From contig NC_081808.1 in NCBI RefSeq assembly GCF_030704535.1, forward strand, positions 22,509,501 to 22,573,500: DNA of 64,000 nt. The letters are read 5' to 3'. Below the pieces are notes generated by a model. That model was not told the origin of the DNA. It saw nothing but the letters and a program-made list of their open reading frames with translations, and ran no database searches. A program made the position numbers and the translations under genes. This stretch comes from Vitis vinifera (lineage: Eukaryota > Streptophyta > Magnoliopsida > Vitales > Vitaceae). This document shows, piece by piece, positions 10,336-21,907 of the stretch; within the stretch, counting starts at the first letter, position 1, and every line of letters starts with the position of its first letter.

Positions 10336-12659
10336 ATGAGCAAGAGTAGCCAAGTTCATCCAGGTATGTTTCTTGTTACTCTTGAAATTCTTACCCATAT
10401 TCGATTTCTCCGTATATTTGTTTTTAGAATATTTAATATATTGTTCGTTGGTGTGGACGTTAAGGGCCACAAGTTGTTCTGCTGAGCTTGGTTGTTTACT
10501 TCTTTATTCAATTTTTATTTTGATTATTTTACGTGTCATGAATGTCTTCGGAAATATACAACTCCATGCTTGAATGTGATCCTGCTCTTTTTTTTGTTTG
10601 AATCTTATCTTGTATTGTTCCCTCTGTTATGTTCTTAGCCCATGGATTAATACTTGAAGTGGAGACTATTTTTGTTTACTTATCAACATCTTCTGTTCTT
10701 TCCTCCTCTGAGTTTTACTTCGTTTTTATTTCATTTTATTTCTCTTCCATCCATTTTCCTGTATGCTGCCCAAATCCTTCTCATTACCTTTGGGTGTACA
10801 TTGAGGAATGACGGAAGTGTTAATACGAGATGGAGTATGCAACAATCTCACTCAAATATTGGATAGTTGATTCCGAGGTTCTTCTAGTGAACTACAGAAA
10901 TCTGGAATACGCATCATTGAAATTCGGATCTATCCCACACTACCAACCTCGGGAAACAGGGGAGAAATTCTGGGAGTTTGATTTTCGATTCTGTTAGAAA
11001 AATGGAGTTCACGCTACAACTGATGATTCCCATGGAAACAACCTTGTTGCCATTCTCTGTTGATCTTATCATCATATGGAGAGGGATCACCGACCTTGAG
11101 GAGAGATTTGGGTTTCTCTGGAATTGGAAAACTGAAGAAGTTCTGGATTCATCTTATTAGAAGATTATTACCACGCGCGGTTCCTGGAGGGGTGATCCAA
11201 AGAGAGGATTGGTTAGAGGGAACTGTGGATAACCGGAAAGTAGAAGAAACTGAAGGGATCATAGCTGAATGGAGGATGGAAACTCGCACTTTCCCTTTGA
11301 AGCCATTGAAGGCGAGGGAAAAGCCTTTGAATATTCACATCTCTGTCATCTGATCAATGATTCTCTTCCTCTTTACATCGAATCAGAGCTAATTTCAGTG
11401 ACCAAACAAAAAATCTTTTGGTTGCTCTTTCCCAGGATTCAAGAAAAATTCAATTCTGGATATATGAGCTTGATTCCGATTCCCGTGACGACATAGCGGC
11501 CTAACCTACTTATATTGAGAAATCAGAAAATTATGAAGAGCATTGTTGTTTGACTAGAATCATAGCCAACTTGCTGAAAGTCAATATGTTCAATATTTGG
11601 CGAGCAAGGTTCTTGTGGTCATTTATGAGTTTGTGGTGGTTTCTGGAAGTAATTGGGAGGGATTTGTGCATTTTTTGCGTGTTTGCTTTGATGTAGCAAT
11701 TGGAAACTTTCTTTCATCGTCTTTAACACTCCAAACTGATGGGGACGAAATTTTTACTGAGAAGTCAAGTTTTGTTGTTTTTTGTAAAATCCAGACTGAA
11801 AAATGCAAATTGGTTTGCAGTGGCTGGTATTATTCGAGTTTTGAGTAATATATTGAAATACTTGAAGCAAGAATATGATGATCAACTTGGGAAAATACTT
11901 GGATTCTATCAATTCTTGTTTGTCAAATGTGCCTTGGGATTCATTGAATGATGTTTGTGTTGGTCAGAATGGTGACACTTAGAGACGCTCAAACACTTTT
12001 AGTCTGAGGAATGTTCAGCTACTAGAGTCAAAGGTTGTATTTCTAAGAAATCTTGTTCAGTTCTTCTGTTTATTGGTTGAGCAAAATGGTTCTTTGGGAA
12101 TCCCAAGTGTTTCTCTAGGTAAGTATCCTGTTCTTTATAACATCAGCAACCTTGTTCCTAAGTTTCTATATTGGTGCCTTGGCAAGCAATGGAATTGTAA
12201 CAGCTTGTGCATCTCTGTACTTTAAACACAAGTTGTTGATGCTAATGTTTAGGCTCAGTTTCTATATCCGTCTACAATATTCAATTCTTGCTTCTTTGCT
12301 GCAAGTTCTCCATGAACACTTTCAAGATCTTTTGCTCCAACCAATACGTCAAGTCAAGCCTGATGAGAGTGGTTGTCTTGAAGGCTCTCCATTTTTTATT
12401 CAGTATTCTTGATGGAAAAGTATATAACATGTCTTTATACCATTTACAGAGACAGACTGTTTTCCTTTTCCTAAGGTGTTCCTTCAGTTTGATCAGTCTG
12501 AGGGAAGAAATAAGAGAGCAATGTGCATATGCAGCTACCAATTCATGCGTGACATTTGACCTAAATTCAAATTTGGAATGTTGTAGTCAAAAGAAAGGTC
12601 TATCAGAGCTTTATGAGCGGCTTCAAGGACATATTCCTAAGTGTTTAGTTGTGAACCTT
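10336..12659 (+). other. 5' part of the gene-fragment block, source unknown
   Basis: Starts with an exon-like piece, ATGAGCAAGAGTAGCC to CCAG, followed by a good donor gtatgt at 10,364. After that come 2.2 kb of moderate-GC, broken coding-like sequence on the + strand, with stretches such as LKYLKQEYDDQLGKILGFYQ at 11,860 and GLSELYERLQGHIPKC at 12,600. None could be assigned. Base composition is unlike the AT-rich flanks and like the recognised fragments downstream, so it probably belongs to the same chimera. Confidence 0.4.
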
Positions 12660-13411
12660 AAAATGTATTAGACAGTTATTTCTTAGATATGCTGAAGCTC
12701 TGTTTTCTTTGCTCCAACTTCTTTGTCAGTATCATGTGACACGCTTGGTTCAGGGTTTTGATGTTAATCTACGACAATAATTAGTTCAATTAACACTCCA
12801 CCAATCTGTTTGTTCCGAGGAAGGTGATCGGCTTGCTACTAGGTTAATATCTTCCCTAATGGAGTATTACACTGGTCCTAATGATAAGGTAACAGTTGAT
12901 GATATTAGCGCACGATTGCGAGAAGGTCGGCTAGGCTATTACAAGGGGACTGATCACAAACTTTACTTAGCTGTGGAGTTTCTTGAGAGAGCTACTGTAA
13001 CTTCTGACACCGAAGAGAAGGAAAACCTTGCTAGAGAGGCCTTCAATCTCTTGAATAAAGTTCCAGAACCTGCAGATTTGTGAGCAGTTTGCAAAAGGTT
13101 TGAAGACTGGAGATTTCATGAAGTTGTGGTTCGTTTACCACTACAAAAAGGCACAAGCCCCTTGTCCCTGAAGGTGATGCTTCCAATGAGCGACTTGATG
13201 CAGAAATTTGAGAACATGCACTTGCTTAGCTTGAACAATGTTATGAGATTATCACCAATGTTTTGTGTTCTCTAAAAAAGGCGAGGCTTTTCTAGAAGGA
13301 ACTCGGATCTCCCGTGAGTCCCGCTGCCTGATCCACCCTTGATTAGGCTTCTCGAGACATATACATACGCCAAACTGTCCAACTTAGTGTTAAATCATCT
13401 GACACAGTCTT
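12660..13411 (+). pseudogene. NUP155: NUP155 fragment (nuclear pore scaffold nucleoporin)
   Basis: Reads through C-IRQLFLRYAEALFSLL, HVTRLVQGFDVNLRQ, CSEEGDRLATRLISSLMEYY, VTVDDISARLREG, TSDTEEKENLAREAFN and ASRDIYIRQTVQLS, in the order found in plant NUP155 C-terminal regions. Family members are about 1,500 aa, so this is roughly a sixth. The frame is broken by several stops, e.g. TGA at 13,081 where the family has Arg, and by at least one shift near 13,150. No intron-like gap is visible across about 750 bp. It ends abruptly at 13,411, where POL5 sequence begins. Matching is from memory of the family. Confidence 0.75.
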
Positions 13412-13945
13412 TCAGATACTGTTTCAGTACAGATCCAAAATATGTTAGGCCCCTTGCAATTCTTGCCCTTGATGATCTCTTCCAGCATGAAGGACTTGCT
13501 AGACCTAGTGATTCTGTATCAGCATATCACGACAGCAAACACTTGGCATCTGATGTTCTGCTTCTTCTCTTATCAAGGTTGCCTGCATCTTTCGTCCCAA
13601 TGGTTCTCTCTTATGAACTTGTCCAGTGTTTAACGGACATGCTTCCTACCAAAGACATTTGGCTGCATAAAGTTGCACAATATTTTCTTAAAGACCTATC
13701 AGATTGGGTCAGATATGATGATGTTAGAAAAGTATATGTCATCATGGCTCTACAGAAGCATAACAGTGGGCGATTTGATTGCATTACATGGATAAAAACT
13801 GTTAAAGATTTGATGGCAGAGTTCAAAACAGAATCTGGATGCATGCCATTTAATCAGAACTTAATTAGCATGTTTGTGGATGAGGCTCATGCTTCGGAGA
13901 AACCTTCTGATCAGAGTTAGACCATAAATGACAATCCTTTAACAA
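13412..13945 (+). pseudogene. POL5 / MYBBP1A-like fragment (DNA polymerase V homolog)
   Basis: An open stretch reads YVRPLAILALDDLF, LLLLLSRLPASFVPMVLS, VAQYFLKDLSDWVR, VIMALQKHNSGRFDCI, TVKDLMAEFKTESGC and FVDEAHASEKPSDQS. This follows plant POL5, a nucleolar HEAT-repeat protein of the MYBBP1A family linked to rDNA transcription. It runs without a break for about 168 codons to TAG at 13,918, where the family has Gln (CAG). Only an internal slice of a protein of over 1,200 aa is present. The join to NUP155 is at cag/atac. Assigned by recollection, not by search. Confidence 0.68.
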
Positions 13946-14045
13946 CATTTTCCATATTTTGAGAAGATGTTTCCATTGTAATCAGATTGGTGGGGGATCT
14001 TAAAAGATTAGATGAATTCCCAGGAGTGAAGGACACCAAATTTGG

Positions 14046-14700
14046 AATCCGAATGCTAAAGTTATCATGCTTTGTAAACAGTTACAGATTGTTCATCATG
14101 TAATAATGACTGGTGCGCCAATTCAGAACAAGCTGGCTGAGCTGTGGTCTTTGTTCGATTTTGTCTTCCTTGGGAAGTTGGGAGTGTTGCCTGTGTTTGA
14201 AGCAGAAGTTGCAGTTCCCATATCTGTTGCTGGCTATGCCAATGCCTCTCCATTACAAGTATCCACTGCTTATAGGTGTGCAGTAGTCCTACGTGACTTG
14301 ATTATGTCATATCTCCTTCGATGTACGACAGTTGATGTGAATGCTCAGCTTCCAAACAATACTGAACATGTCCTCTTTTGCAGCCTTACCGCAGAGCAGT
14401 ATTCTATATATCGAGCACTTCTCTCGAGTCTGGAGGTGGAATAGATCTTTGATGGTAGTAGAAGTTCTCTTTATGACATTAATGTGATATATAAAATATG
14501 CAATCACTTTGATCTACTTGAGCAAGAGTGCATGCTTACCAGAATCCAGATTATGGGAATCCTGAACACAGTAGAAAAAAAAAAACGAAAATTGTCGCTC
14601 ATGTGCTTAAGGGGTGGAAAGAACAGGGTCACCGCGTTGTTCGTTTTACACAAACTCAACAAATACTTGATATTCTTGAGAATTGCCTGATCGCTAGCTG
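14046..14700 (+). pseudogene. CSB/CHR8 SNF2 helicase fragment, ATPase core
   Basis: NPNAKVIMLCKQLQIVHHVI, MTGAPIQNKLAELWSLFDFV, LRDLIMSYLLR and later GWKEQGHRVVRFTQTQQILD are SNF2 motifs III to V as in plant Cockayne syndrome B (ERCC6, CHR8), a transcription-coupled repair ATPase. MTGAPIQN is the motif III region and FTQTQQ belongs to helicase lobe 2. Stops include TAG at 14,442, where the family has Gln, and a frame change occurs after about 14,530. The Walker A and DEAH segments lie upstream in the real gene and are absent here. Dead. Confidence 0.8.
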
Positions 14701-15085
14701 CTGATCGTCTAAGAAGCCTTAAGAAAACAAAAGCTCAACTTGAAATAGAGCTTTCAAATTTGCAAAAAGAAAAGCCTTCCAAGATTGTTGAGCATGACTA
14801 GGTGATACCAAATTTGGTTAAGGAGGAGGCAAGACCTAAGAAAATGTTAAATGAAATTCTGAAATTGGGCAAAGAATTAAAGAAGCGAAAGAAAACAATT
14901 CCATTTGATGATGATGTTGATTTTGATACAGTCCTGGATACAACTTCTGCAGGATTTGTCAAAACAAAAAGAGACAAGTTGGTTAGAAATGGGATTTTAA
15001 CTCATTTCCATAAGCTCAAAGGCTTTGAACGTCATCTTCAACAACCAGGTCCATCAAGTAGAGACAATTTACCTGAGGATAAAGA
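14701..15085 (+). pseudogene. CSB/CHR8 N-terminal fragment, placed after the core
   Basis: AADRLRSLKKTKAQLEIELS, HFHKLKGFERHLQQPGPSSR and DDDVDFDTVLDTTSAGFV correspond to the region before the ATPase core of plant CSB. In the source gene this precedes the piece at 14,046-14,700, so the order is swapped here. The join is at cctgatcgctag/ctgctgatcg, where ctgatcg occurs on both sides, which suggests microhomology. One stop falls near 14,800. Lysine-rich stretches (KKRKKT) resemble the family's nuclear signals. Confidence 0.75.
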
Positions 15086-15865
15086 GAGTAGCATTCGCAT
15101 CAGAACTGAACCTATTGTGAGGCAGATCTTAGGATTCTCTTGGCCATCAGCTGATGAACTTTCTAATTGATACAAGTGCTGAAGTTTCTATTGGTCAGAT
15201 CATTGACCTCAAAAGAACAGCAAAAATGCTCTTGAATTCAGTCAAAAACATATTGAAATCGTTGTATCGCTGGAGGATTATGCTGCCATGAATCCAACCA
15301 AGCGTTTCACCTTTGTCTCCCATAGTGCTAGAAGGTACTCTGCCAAAAAGGTTCTGGAACCCTCAAATATTTAAATTGGAGGATTCTAATGCTTTACTAG
15401 CACTCACCCTATGACGAATACTCAGTTTATGATGAAAAAGTGGAGTTTCTGGCATCCACCTATGCACCGAATGCAGAATCAATATTTGCTCCTCTCATAG
15501 GAACAAACAATTTTCACAACAAACCAAGTGTTCAAGATGATGCAGGCTGCAAGAATTTCTCGAAAGAATTGCAAATGGCCAGACTAGATGATGAAGCCGT
15601 TCTCCAAAAACTGAGGCAAATGCCATTGGAAGTGGGAAAATTGAAACAGAATTTATAATGCTCTTCTTCCCTCATGTTCAAAGGCTGGTCTGAACAATAC
15701 TGGAGTCGCCTACGCAGCCATGCTAGACACTAGAAGCTTTATGCTTGCAGACCGCAATTCCACCACATTCTTCACAGGTTTCATCCATATTCCAGAAATT
15801 CCAAAAAGGAAAAGAAAAATCGATGGTGATTGGATGCATAAATTAGCAATCCGGGCTAACCAATT
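15086..15865 (+). other. Unidentified coding-like fragments in the chimera
   Basis: Readable stretches include CKNFSKELQMARLDDEAVLQ (from about 15,540) and FFTGFIHIPEIPKRKRKIDG (about 15,770), with NNTGVAYAAMLDTRSFMLAD before it. They look like protein sequence from one or two host genes, in the same strand as the neighbours and with several breaks, but I could not name the sources. Confidence 0.4.
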
Positions 15866-15879
15866 TTAGTGGCAGCTTG

Positions 15880-16125
15880 TGTTCGCTCTACAGAAGCAAG
15901 GAGAAGGGTTTTCATGGAGATCAGTAATATACTTAACGACTTTAATGATTTATCTAATGATTTTAGGCCACTCGACAATGATATCCAAGCTTTTATTGAT
16001 TTGCTCAATGATGAATTGGCTGCTCGATCACCTACAGCCGATCATGTTGAGTCTTTTAATACCACTCAAACCTTTGGCGGGTTTGAGGCTGCTACTGATG
16101 ATATGGAACAAGACCTGCAGTCACC
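15880..16125 (+). pseudogene. UPL1/UPL2 HECT E3 ligase fragment
   Basis: VFMEISNILNDF, FRPLDNDIQAFIDLLNDELA, AARSPT and then ADHVESFNTTQTFGGFEAAT followed by DDMEQDL match the acidic, ubiquitin-binding middle region of plant UPL1/UPL2, which are giant (over 3,600 aa) HECT ubiquitin ligases. RSPT is joined straight to ADHVESF, whereas the family has roughly 100 residues between them, so the piece carries an internal deletion or an exon skip. No catalytic HECT domain is present. Confidence 0.68.
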
Positions 16126-16184
16126 GAATCTCTGCAAAGAACAGATGTATCATGTACGCATTCTCAATTTTTTGAAATGCAGAT

Positions 16185-16520
16185 TGAACGCAAATGGCAG
16201 CCTGTCAAACTGTCCTAGAAGTGTGTCGATGGATTTGGGTGGGAGATGGATTCGCAACTGCTGATGAGGTTGTCCTTGATGATCCCCACCATTTAGCTCC
16301 TATATACGTGTCATACCAGTTGATTTAGCAGTTTTCAAGGAATTATTTTTTGAAACTCGGAATTCAGGAGCTCTTGAAACCTGATGACATGTTAGCATTT
16401 TAGGTGCAACATCTGGCTGAAGTTCAGTTTCATGAACATAAATCTAAGATCTACTTACCTGATGTGTCAGGAAGACCACTTCTTGTCAATAAGTTAGTTT
16501 ATGATGATGCTCCCTAGCTG
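16185..16520 (+). pseudogene. Plant sacsin-like fragment
   Basis: In one frame AACQTVLEVCRWIWVGDGFA then DEVVLDDPHHLAP, and further on QHLAEVQFHEHKSKIYLPDV with GRPLLVNKLVYDDAP, as in plant sacsin-like proteins of over 4,000 aa that carry repeated Hsp90-type ATPase regions. Frame changes and stops (for example TAG at about 16,328) break it. It lacks the ATPase motifs. The source family is recognised from memory only. Confidence 0.6.
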
Positions 16521-18000
16521 TTTGGTTCCTAAAGGTGAATATCTGCCTGCAAAAGAGGTGAAGCAGCCCCTAATGCTGCTGATTCTGATACAGCAAGAAA
16601 CTTCTCATGAAGTCACTCTTATGACACTACTGATGAGGAACTCACGTCAATTGTAATGGAAAACTATCAACATTCAGAGCCTCAACACGGTCTTGAAAGC
16701 TTTTCTACCAGAGAAACAATTTCTCTTAACTTCTTAGAAAAGGCTACGTCAGGCTATGAATTCCATCGACCAGAGAGATAACCTGGGACCTTACAAATGT
16801 CAAATTAAGTTACGCTTTGCAAAACGGACTAAGGGTAGAACTTCATCAGCATAACCAGATTTCGTGAGAGATGAAGTAGATATTGGTCCGAGAGGGTATG
16901 AACAAAGCAGTAGAAATGAAGTCACTATTATTTCCAGGCAGAGCATCAGGAGAGGAAAGAATAATATGAAAGGTTCCTATCCAACGGGCATTCTCAAGGT
17001 TCCCAGCTTTCTCATGGGCTATCACATCTTAACAATACGTGTACTTCCAGCCAAAATTATTCAGAGTGTTACTACATTTTCACAGAGACAGATGCATGAC
17101 GTGGAATGTCTCGCAACAAAGCTCACGAGAGGGTTGAAATCCACGCACAGGACACAAAATCAAAACAACAACTCCATAGCTGCTTGGGCAGCAAACAGAA
17201 CAAAACGCGAGTCACCTTCGAGCTATATATCCATGACACAATTACCCTGCCCAAATAATGCAAAGATAGCTATCGAAATTGTGAATCTCCCTATCTATCC
17301 AGTCTTTGATGTGATGCAGGCAATGGGGTCCATTAAGAGTCAATTTGCGTTGATGATTATGAGAAAGAAGCTTTCCTTTGTGACATGCCATGGACATTAT
17401 TAGCGAACGCTGCACTTGTGTCTACATTCTGGAGGATTTTTAGAAGCACTCTTATCCAAGGTGATTCAATTGTGTCGACTCTCAGTCAGGCTCAAGAAGT
17501 TGTGAATTAAAAAGTTTAGGATTCGGTCCAGATTTCTTTTTTGAAGGGTAGTTTGTCGTTGTAGTTGAAATGAAAAACATCAAGAGCGCAAAAAGAGAGT
17601 TCAAAATTGTTCAAATCAGGGTTTAAGCGGACTGAATTGACATTTGGCTTGAATATTAAAGAAAGATAAATGAATCTCCAGATTTGTGGCTGAGATGGCT
17701 AAAAGACTTGAAGCAATGGAAGGCAAAGTAACAGAGTTTCGAATTAACGCATGCCTCAGGTTCCATGAAAAGGGGTGTAGGTTCCCTCAGCTAGACCTAG
17801 AAGCATTATTCCAGGTTCGGCAGAGTCTCAAACAAGGAACTAGACGGGCAACTTATATGATCAGAAAGCATAGACATAAAAGGAAAATTCAGAGAAAATG
17901 AGTTATAGAACAGGAAACTTAATCTGAAATTGAGCATTACGTCTTCACCAGAAGCTTCTGTTGATAATTCAGGTTGTGATCCTGAGAAACTAGAGTTGTA
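16521..18000 (+). other. 3' part of the gene-fragment block, source unknown
   Basis: Moderate-GC sequence with a 179-codon open stretch (16,864-17,403; IISRQSIRRGKNNMKGSYPT) and a shorter one (17,686-17,901; MAKRLEAMEGKVTEF). Neither is recognisable, and neither has convincing codon or domain structure. It continues the composition of the fragments before it and gives way to LTR sequence at about 18.0 kb. Confidence 0.35.
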
Positions 18001-18019
18001 TTGAAGCCCTTTTTTTAGA

Positions 18020-19259
18020 TGAGGTGGCACCCTAAAATCCAGTAAACATGGGCTCTGAAGCGAATACATTCAGTTTCTTTCCAGACAACCAGTGGTCTAC
18101 AGAATCCTCCTTATGCAATCTGTTTCAACCATTTAGTCTCAAGTGCACCTCCAGACCTCACTCATATAGTGGTCACCTTGCCACACATCATACTCCTAAT
18201 GTTTCTTCTTATTCTTTTTTGTTATCTTACACATTTTAAATCTGGATTTCAAAATCTTTTTCCGTAAAAAATAACTCTAGTTTTATTTAAAATTCCCGAG
18301 AAGTTTCTGGGCATAAAATCCAAATTTTAACATACTATTTGCTGCCATTTTCCTTTCCAGCATGCATTTTCGTCATCTTCAACTATTTTCATGATTTTCT
18401 CGATTTTCGACAAGCATGAACAAACTTCATGATTCCAAACAATGGAATTCATAGAATCAACTCATGCAAAATCAATCAGGACCTTGGTGGGTGGTCCGAC
18501 ATTCTTGATATCTTCTCTGATATTGATTCAAATGAGGGGATTGTTCGATACTTGGCTGATTTCAATTGTTCCCTATGATATATATGAAAATTGTTTATAC
18601 TTGTTATTAAGCTAACCTTGTTTTCCATAGACGCATTTAGCTTGCTACCCAGGTACGCTCTCTCTCTCTCACACACACACTCATTTTCTCAAATTCTATG
18701 AACATACATGCTATTGAAGATCACTTCCATGTTTGATGTAATCCTTGGGTGTTTAGGTGTATACTTGATTTGCTTGGATAAAGCACATGTTGTGTGATAT
18801 ATTTCTATACTAACCTTTGATGTTTTGTGATAGCGCTTAAGAAGTGGTTCAGGTACGTACCCTAACTCTCCTTTATTGTGATTGATCTCCTTATTTAGCA
18901 TGCTATTTTCTGAAATCACCTAGCTTACTTAGGTATCTATAATTAACCAACTAATTGTCACACTTCCCTTAACTTAGTTAGTAGAGACCTTTATAGGACT
19001 TAGAAGGGTGTTACCTTTCAAAGGTACCTTCCCAATAGGTAACTTGATCCTTGGACTTAGACTCGGGTTTTTTTTAAAGACATGCTTTTTCCAAAACTAT
19101 GGAGTCATTTTTTTTAGGGTTTTATTTCTTGTTTTATTTTCCCTTTAAAATAAAAATAAAATAATTGGTGACTCCGACTTTTTCAAAAATTAATTTTTCA
19201 TAAATAAAAAACGAGTCTCGCTGATCGAGTGAGAGCGCACGTGAAAAATGCGGGTCCAC
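18020..19259 (+). mobile_element. Tat/Ogre-like Ty3/gypsy LTR (5' LTR of a fossil)
   Basis: The end is clear: gcgggtccaCA at 19,259, directly followed by ATTGGCGACTCCACTGGGGA, the leader and primer-site region known from Ogre/Tat elements. The last 600 bp match in reverse complement the sequence at 63,461-64,000. The start at 18,020 (TGAGGTGGCACCC) is a guess. Old. Confidence 0.65.
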
Positions 19260-21830
19260 AAATTGGCGACTCCACTGGGGATCTTGAGGATCAAGCTTAA
19301 ACACTATTTGAGGAAAATGTGGCGTTTAATTGGTCGATTAGAGGGTACCTCATCATTTTTAGGCAAGGCGATTTGGTTATCTTACTTGATTGCTTTGCTA
19401 TCTTAACATGTTGGCATTGATCCCTCTATAGTTCAACACCACTTACCTATCCTACCACATGCCAGACCGGTTAAGCAGAAATTAAGACGGTTACATCCAC
19501 GTTGGAGTCTGCAGGTGAAAGAGGAGATTCAGAAACAACTCTGTGTTGGATTCATATCAGTGGTTGAGTATCCAAAGTGGTTGGCTAATGTCGTCCCAGT
19601 TCCCAAAAAGGATGGCAAAGTTAGAGTTTGTGTAGACTTTAGAGATCTTAATAAAGCTAGCCCTAAAGATGACTTCCCTTTCCCACATATCGATTTGTTA
19701 GTTGATGGCACTATAGGCCATTCGATGTTGTCTTTCATGGATGGGTTTTCAGGGTATAATCAGATTTTGATGGCTCCAGAGGATATGGAGAAGACAACCT
19801 TTATTACTGAGTGGGGTACCTACTGTTACAAGGTTATGCCATTTGGGTTGAAGAACGCAGGAGCCACTTATCAGAGGGCCGCTACTACTTTGTTTCATGA
19901 CATGATGCATAGGGACGTTGAAGTTTATGTGGATGATATGATTATGAAATCCCAAGGCAGAGCAGATCACCTAGAGGCTCTAGAGAGATTCTTTGAGAGG
20001 ATCCGAAAGTTTAGATTGAGGCTGAATCCCAAGAAGTGCACCTTTGGAGTGACTTCTGGGAAGTTATTGGGACATATGGTCAGTAAGCGAGGCATAGAGG
20101 TCGACCCAGATAAAATCAAAGTCATACTTGACATGCCTGCGTCGAGGACTAAGAAAGAGATTAGAGGTTTTCTGGGTAGATTACAGTACATCAGTCGTTT
20201 CATAGCCAGATTGACAGACATATGTGAGCCCATATTTCATCTTTTAAGGAAGAATTAACCAACAGTTTGGAATGATGATTGTCAGCTTGCATTTGAGAAG
20301 ATCAAGGGGTACTTGCTTTTTCCTCCTGTTTTAGTGCCTCCTACGCCAAGACGCCCACTTCTTTTATATTTGTCAGTTTCAGACATGGTCTTGGGATGTA
20401 TGTTAGCTCAGATTGACAACTCAAGGGAAGGAGCAGGCTATTTACTATCTGAGTAAAAGGATGCTGGAGTATGAAGTGAAATATGTTATGATCAAGGAGG
20501 AAAATGTCGCAATATTTCGGCGATATATCGCCGAAATATCGTGTATCGGACCATCTCGACACGATATATGTTAGAGATATATCGGTTCCACGATATTTTA
20601 TCAATTTATCGTGATTTTCACTTATTTCTCGTGATTTATTGGCATTTTATCATTTTATCTTCAATATATCGCGATATTTTGGACGGTCAAATGAGGATCA
20701 ATGCGGTCAAACTTTTAAAAATGCCTCAGGACCGTCGCGGGGGCTCGAACCCCAGCCAAAAGGTTTGGTTGGCAGCAAGCCAACTGCTGGGGCAAGTTTG
20801 CCCCTTGATATATAATGTGCACCAAATATATATAAAGTCAAATTCATCATATAAACATAATTTTAAAAAAATGTTTTAAAGAACAAATTAATTATAATTA
20901 TTTTATAATTAAATAAATTTTTTTCATCTATTTGAATACCAAAAATATAAAAATTATTGTGATAATTTTCTTCATAATGTTTTTAATATTATTAATATAT
21001 TAATTAAGTATTAAAAATTATACACATATCATCATTTATTTTATATCATTTAATACAATTAAATTAAATGAATTATAATTTAAATATTAAATATATTTTA
21101 AAATTAGACATATTATAATCAAATATCACAAATATTATTATGAATAATATTTGATATAATTTAATAATAAATATATACTTATGAAATTTATAGTTTTTTT
21201 TTATTAACACATATACTATTATTGTCAAATATGATAAATCATATTATACATATATCAAATTATTTAATAAAATAATTTAAAAATATCATTATACTTCTAA
21301 TTACATTTTTATGAAGTTTTTTTTATATTTTTATAAATTTTAATCAATTTTATGTTTATCGATATTTTTTTCCAAAATATCCGCCGATATATCTCCGATA
21401 TATCCGTAAAATCGAAGTACCGATATATCCGTGATTACCGATATTTTCATTCTTGGTTATAATTGAGCGTCTATGCTTAGCACTAGTTTGGGCTACCAGG
21501 AGATTAAGACATTACATGACAGAGTACTCAGTGCATTTGATATCCCGCCTAGATCCATTGAGATACTTATTTGATAGACCTGCATTGACTGGTAGACTAA
21601 TGAGATGACTTGTACTTTTGACAGAGTTTGATATCCAGTATGTTTCTCAGAAGTCTATTAAGGGAAGTATTGTCGCCGATCACCTAGCCTCACTACCGAC
21701 ATCTGAGAATAGACCAGTTGATGATGATTTTCCATATGAGGAGTTTGTTGCTATGACCAGCTTATCAGGATGGTATATATTATTAGAGAAACACCCAAAT
21801 CAGCTCCAAATATAATGATAAAGCAACACG
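19260..21830 (+). mobile_element. Tat/Ogre-like Ty3/gypsy fossil, leader and pol remnant
   Basis: After about 240 bp of leader the element passes straight into reverse transcriptase (about 19,500-20,260, with the YVDDM catalytic box), then RNase H/connection sequence interrupted by a nested MULE at 20,494-21,455 and resuming to about 21,830. Gag, protease and integrase are missing and no 3' LTR is seen. It is broken, by large losses plus at least two or three smaller ones. The nested insertion and the lack of LTR partner suggest an old copy. Confidence 0.85.
20494..21455. mobile_element. Non-autonomous MULE, 962 bp, nested in the Tat fossil
   Basis: Ends aaggaggaaaatgtcg and (reverse complement) aagaatgaaaatatcg agree at 13 of 16 positions. 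Flanks GTTATGATC (20,485-20,493) and GTTATAATT (21,456-21,464) form a 9-bp target duplication with two differences, the Mutator hallmark. The subterminal parts are dense in cgatatatcg words; the middle is AT-rich. No transposase. Confidence 0.72.
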
Positions 21831-21907
21831 TGGATTGGAATTTTTCCAACCCCTTTCCATTAACACGACTGATAAAGTGACAAGAGGATCCACATAGTTT
21901 GAGCCTA

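Noticed and set aside
10336-10363. First exon of a real gene (ATG plus gtatgt donor)
   Set aside because: No readable downstream exon follows and the block behind it is broken fragments. Kept only as part of the block.
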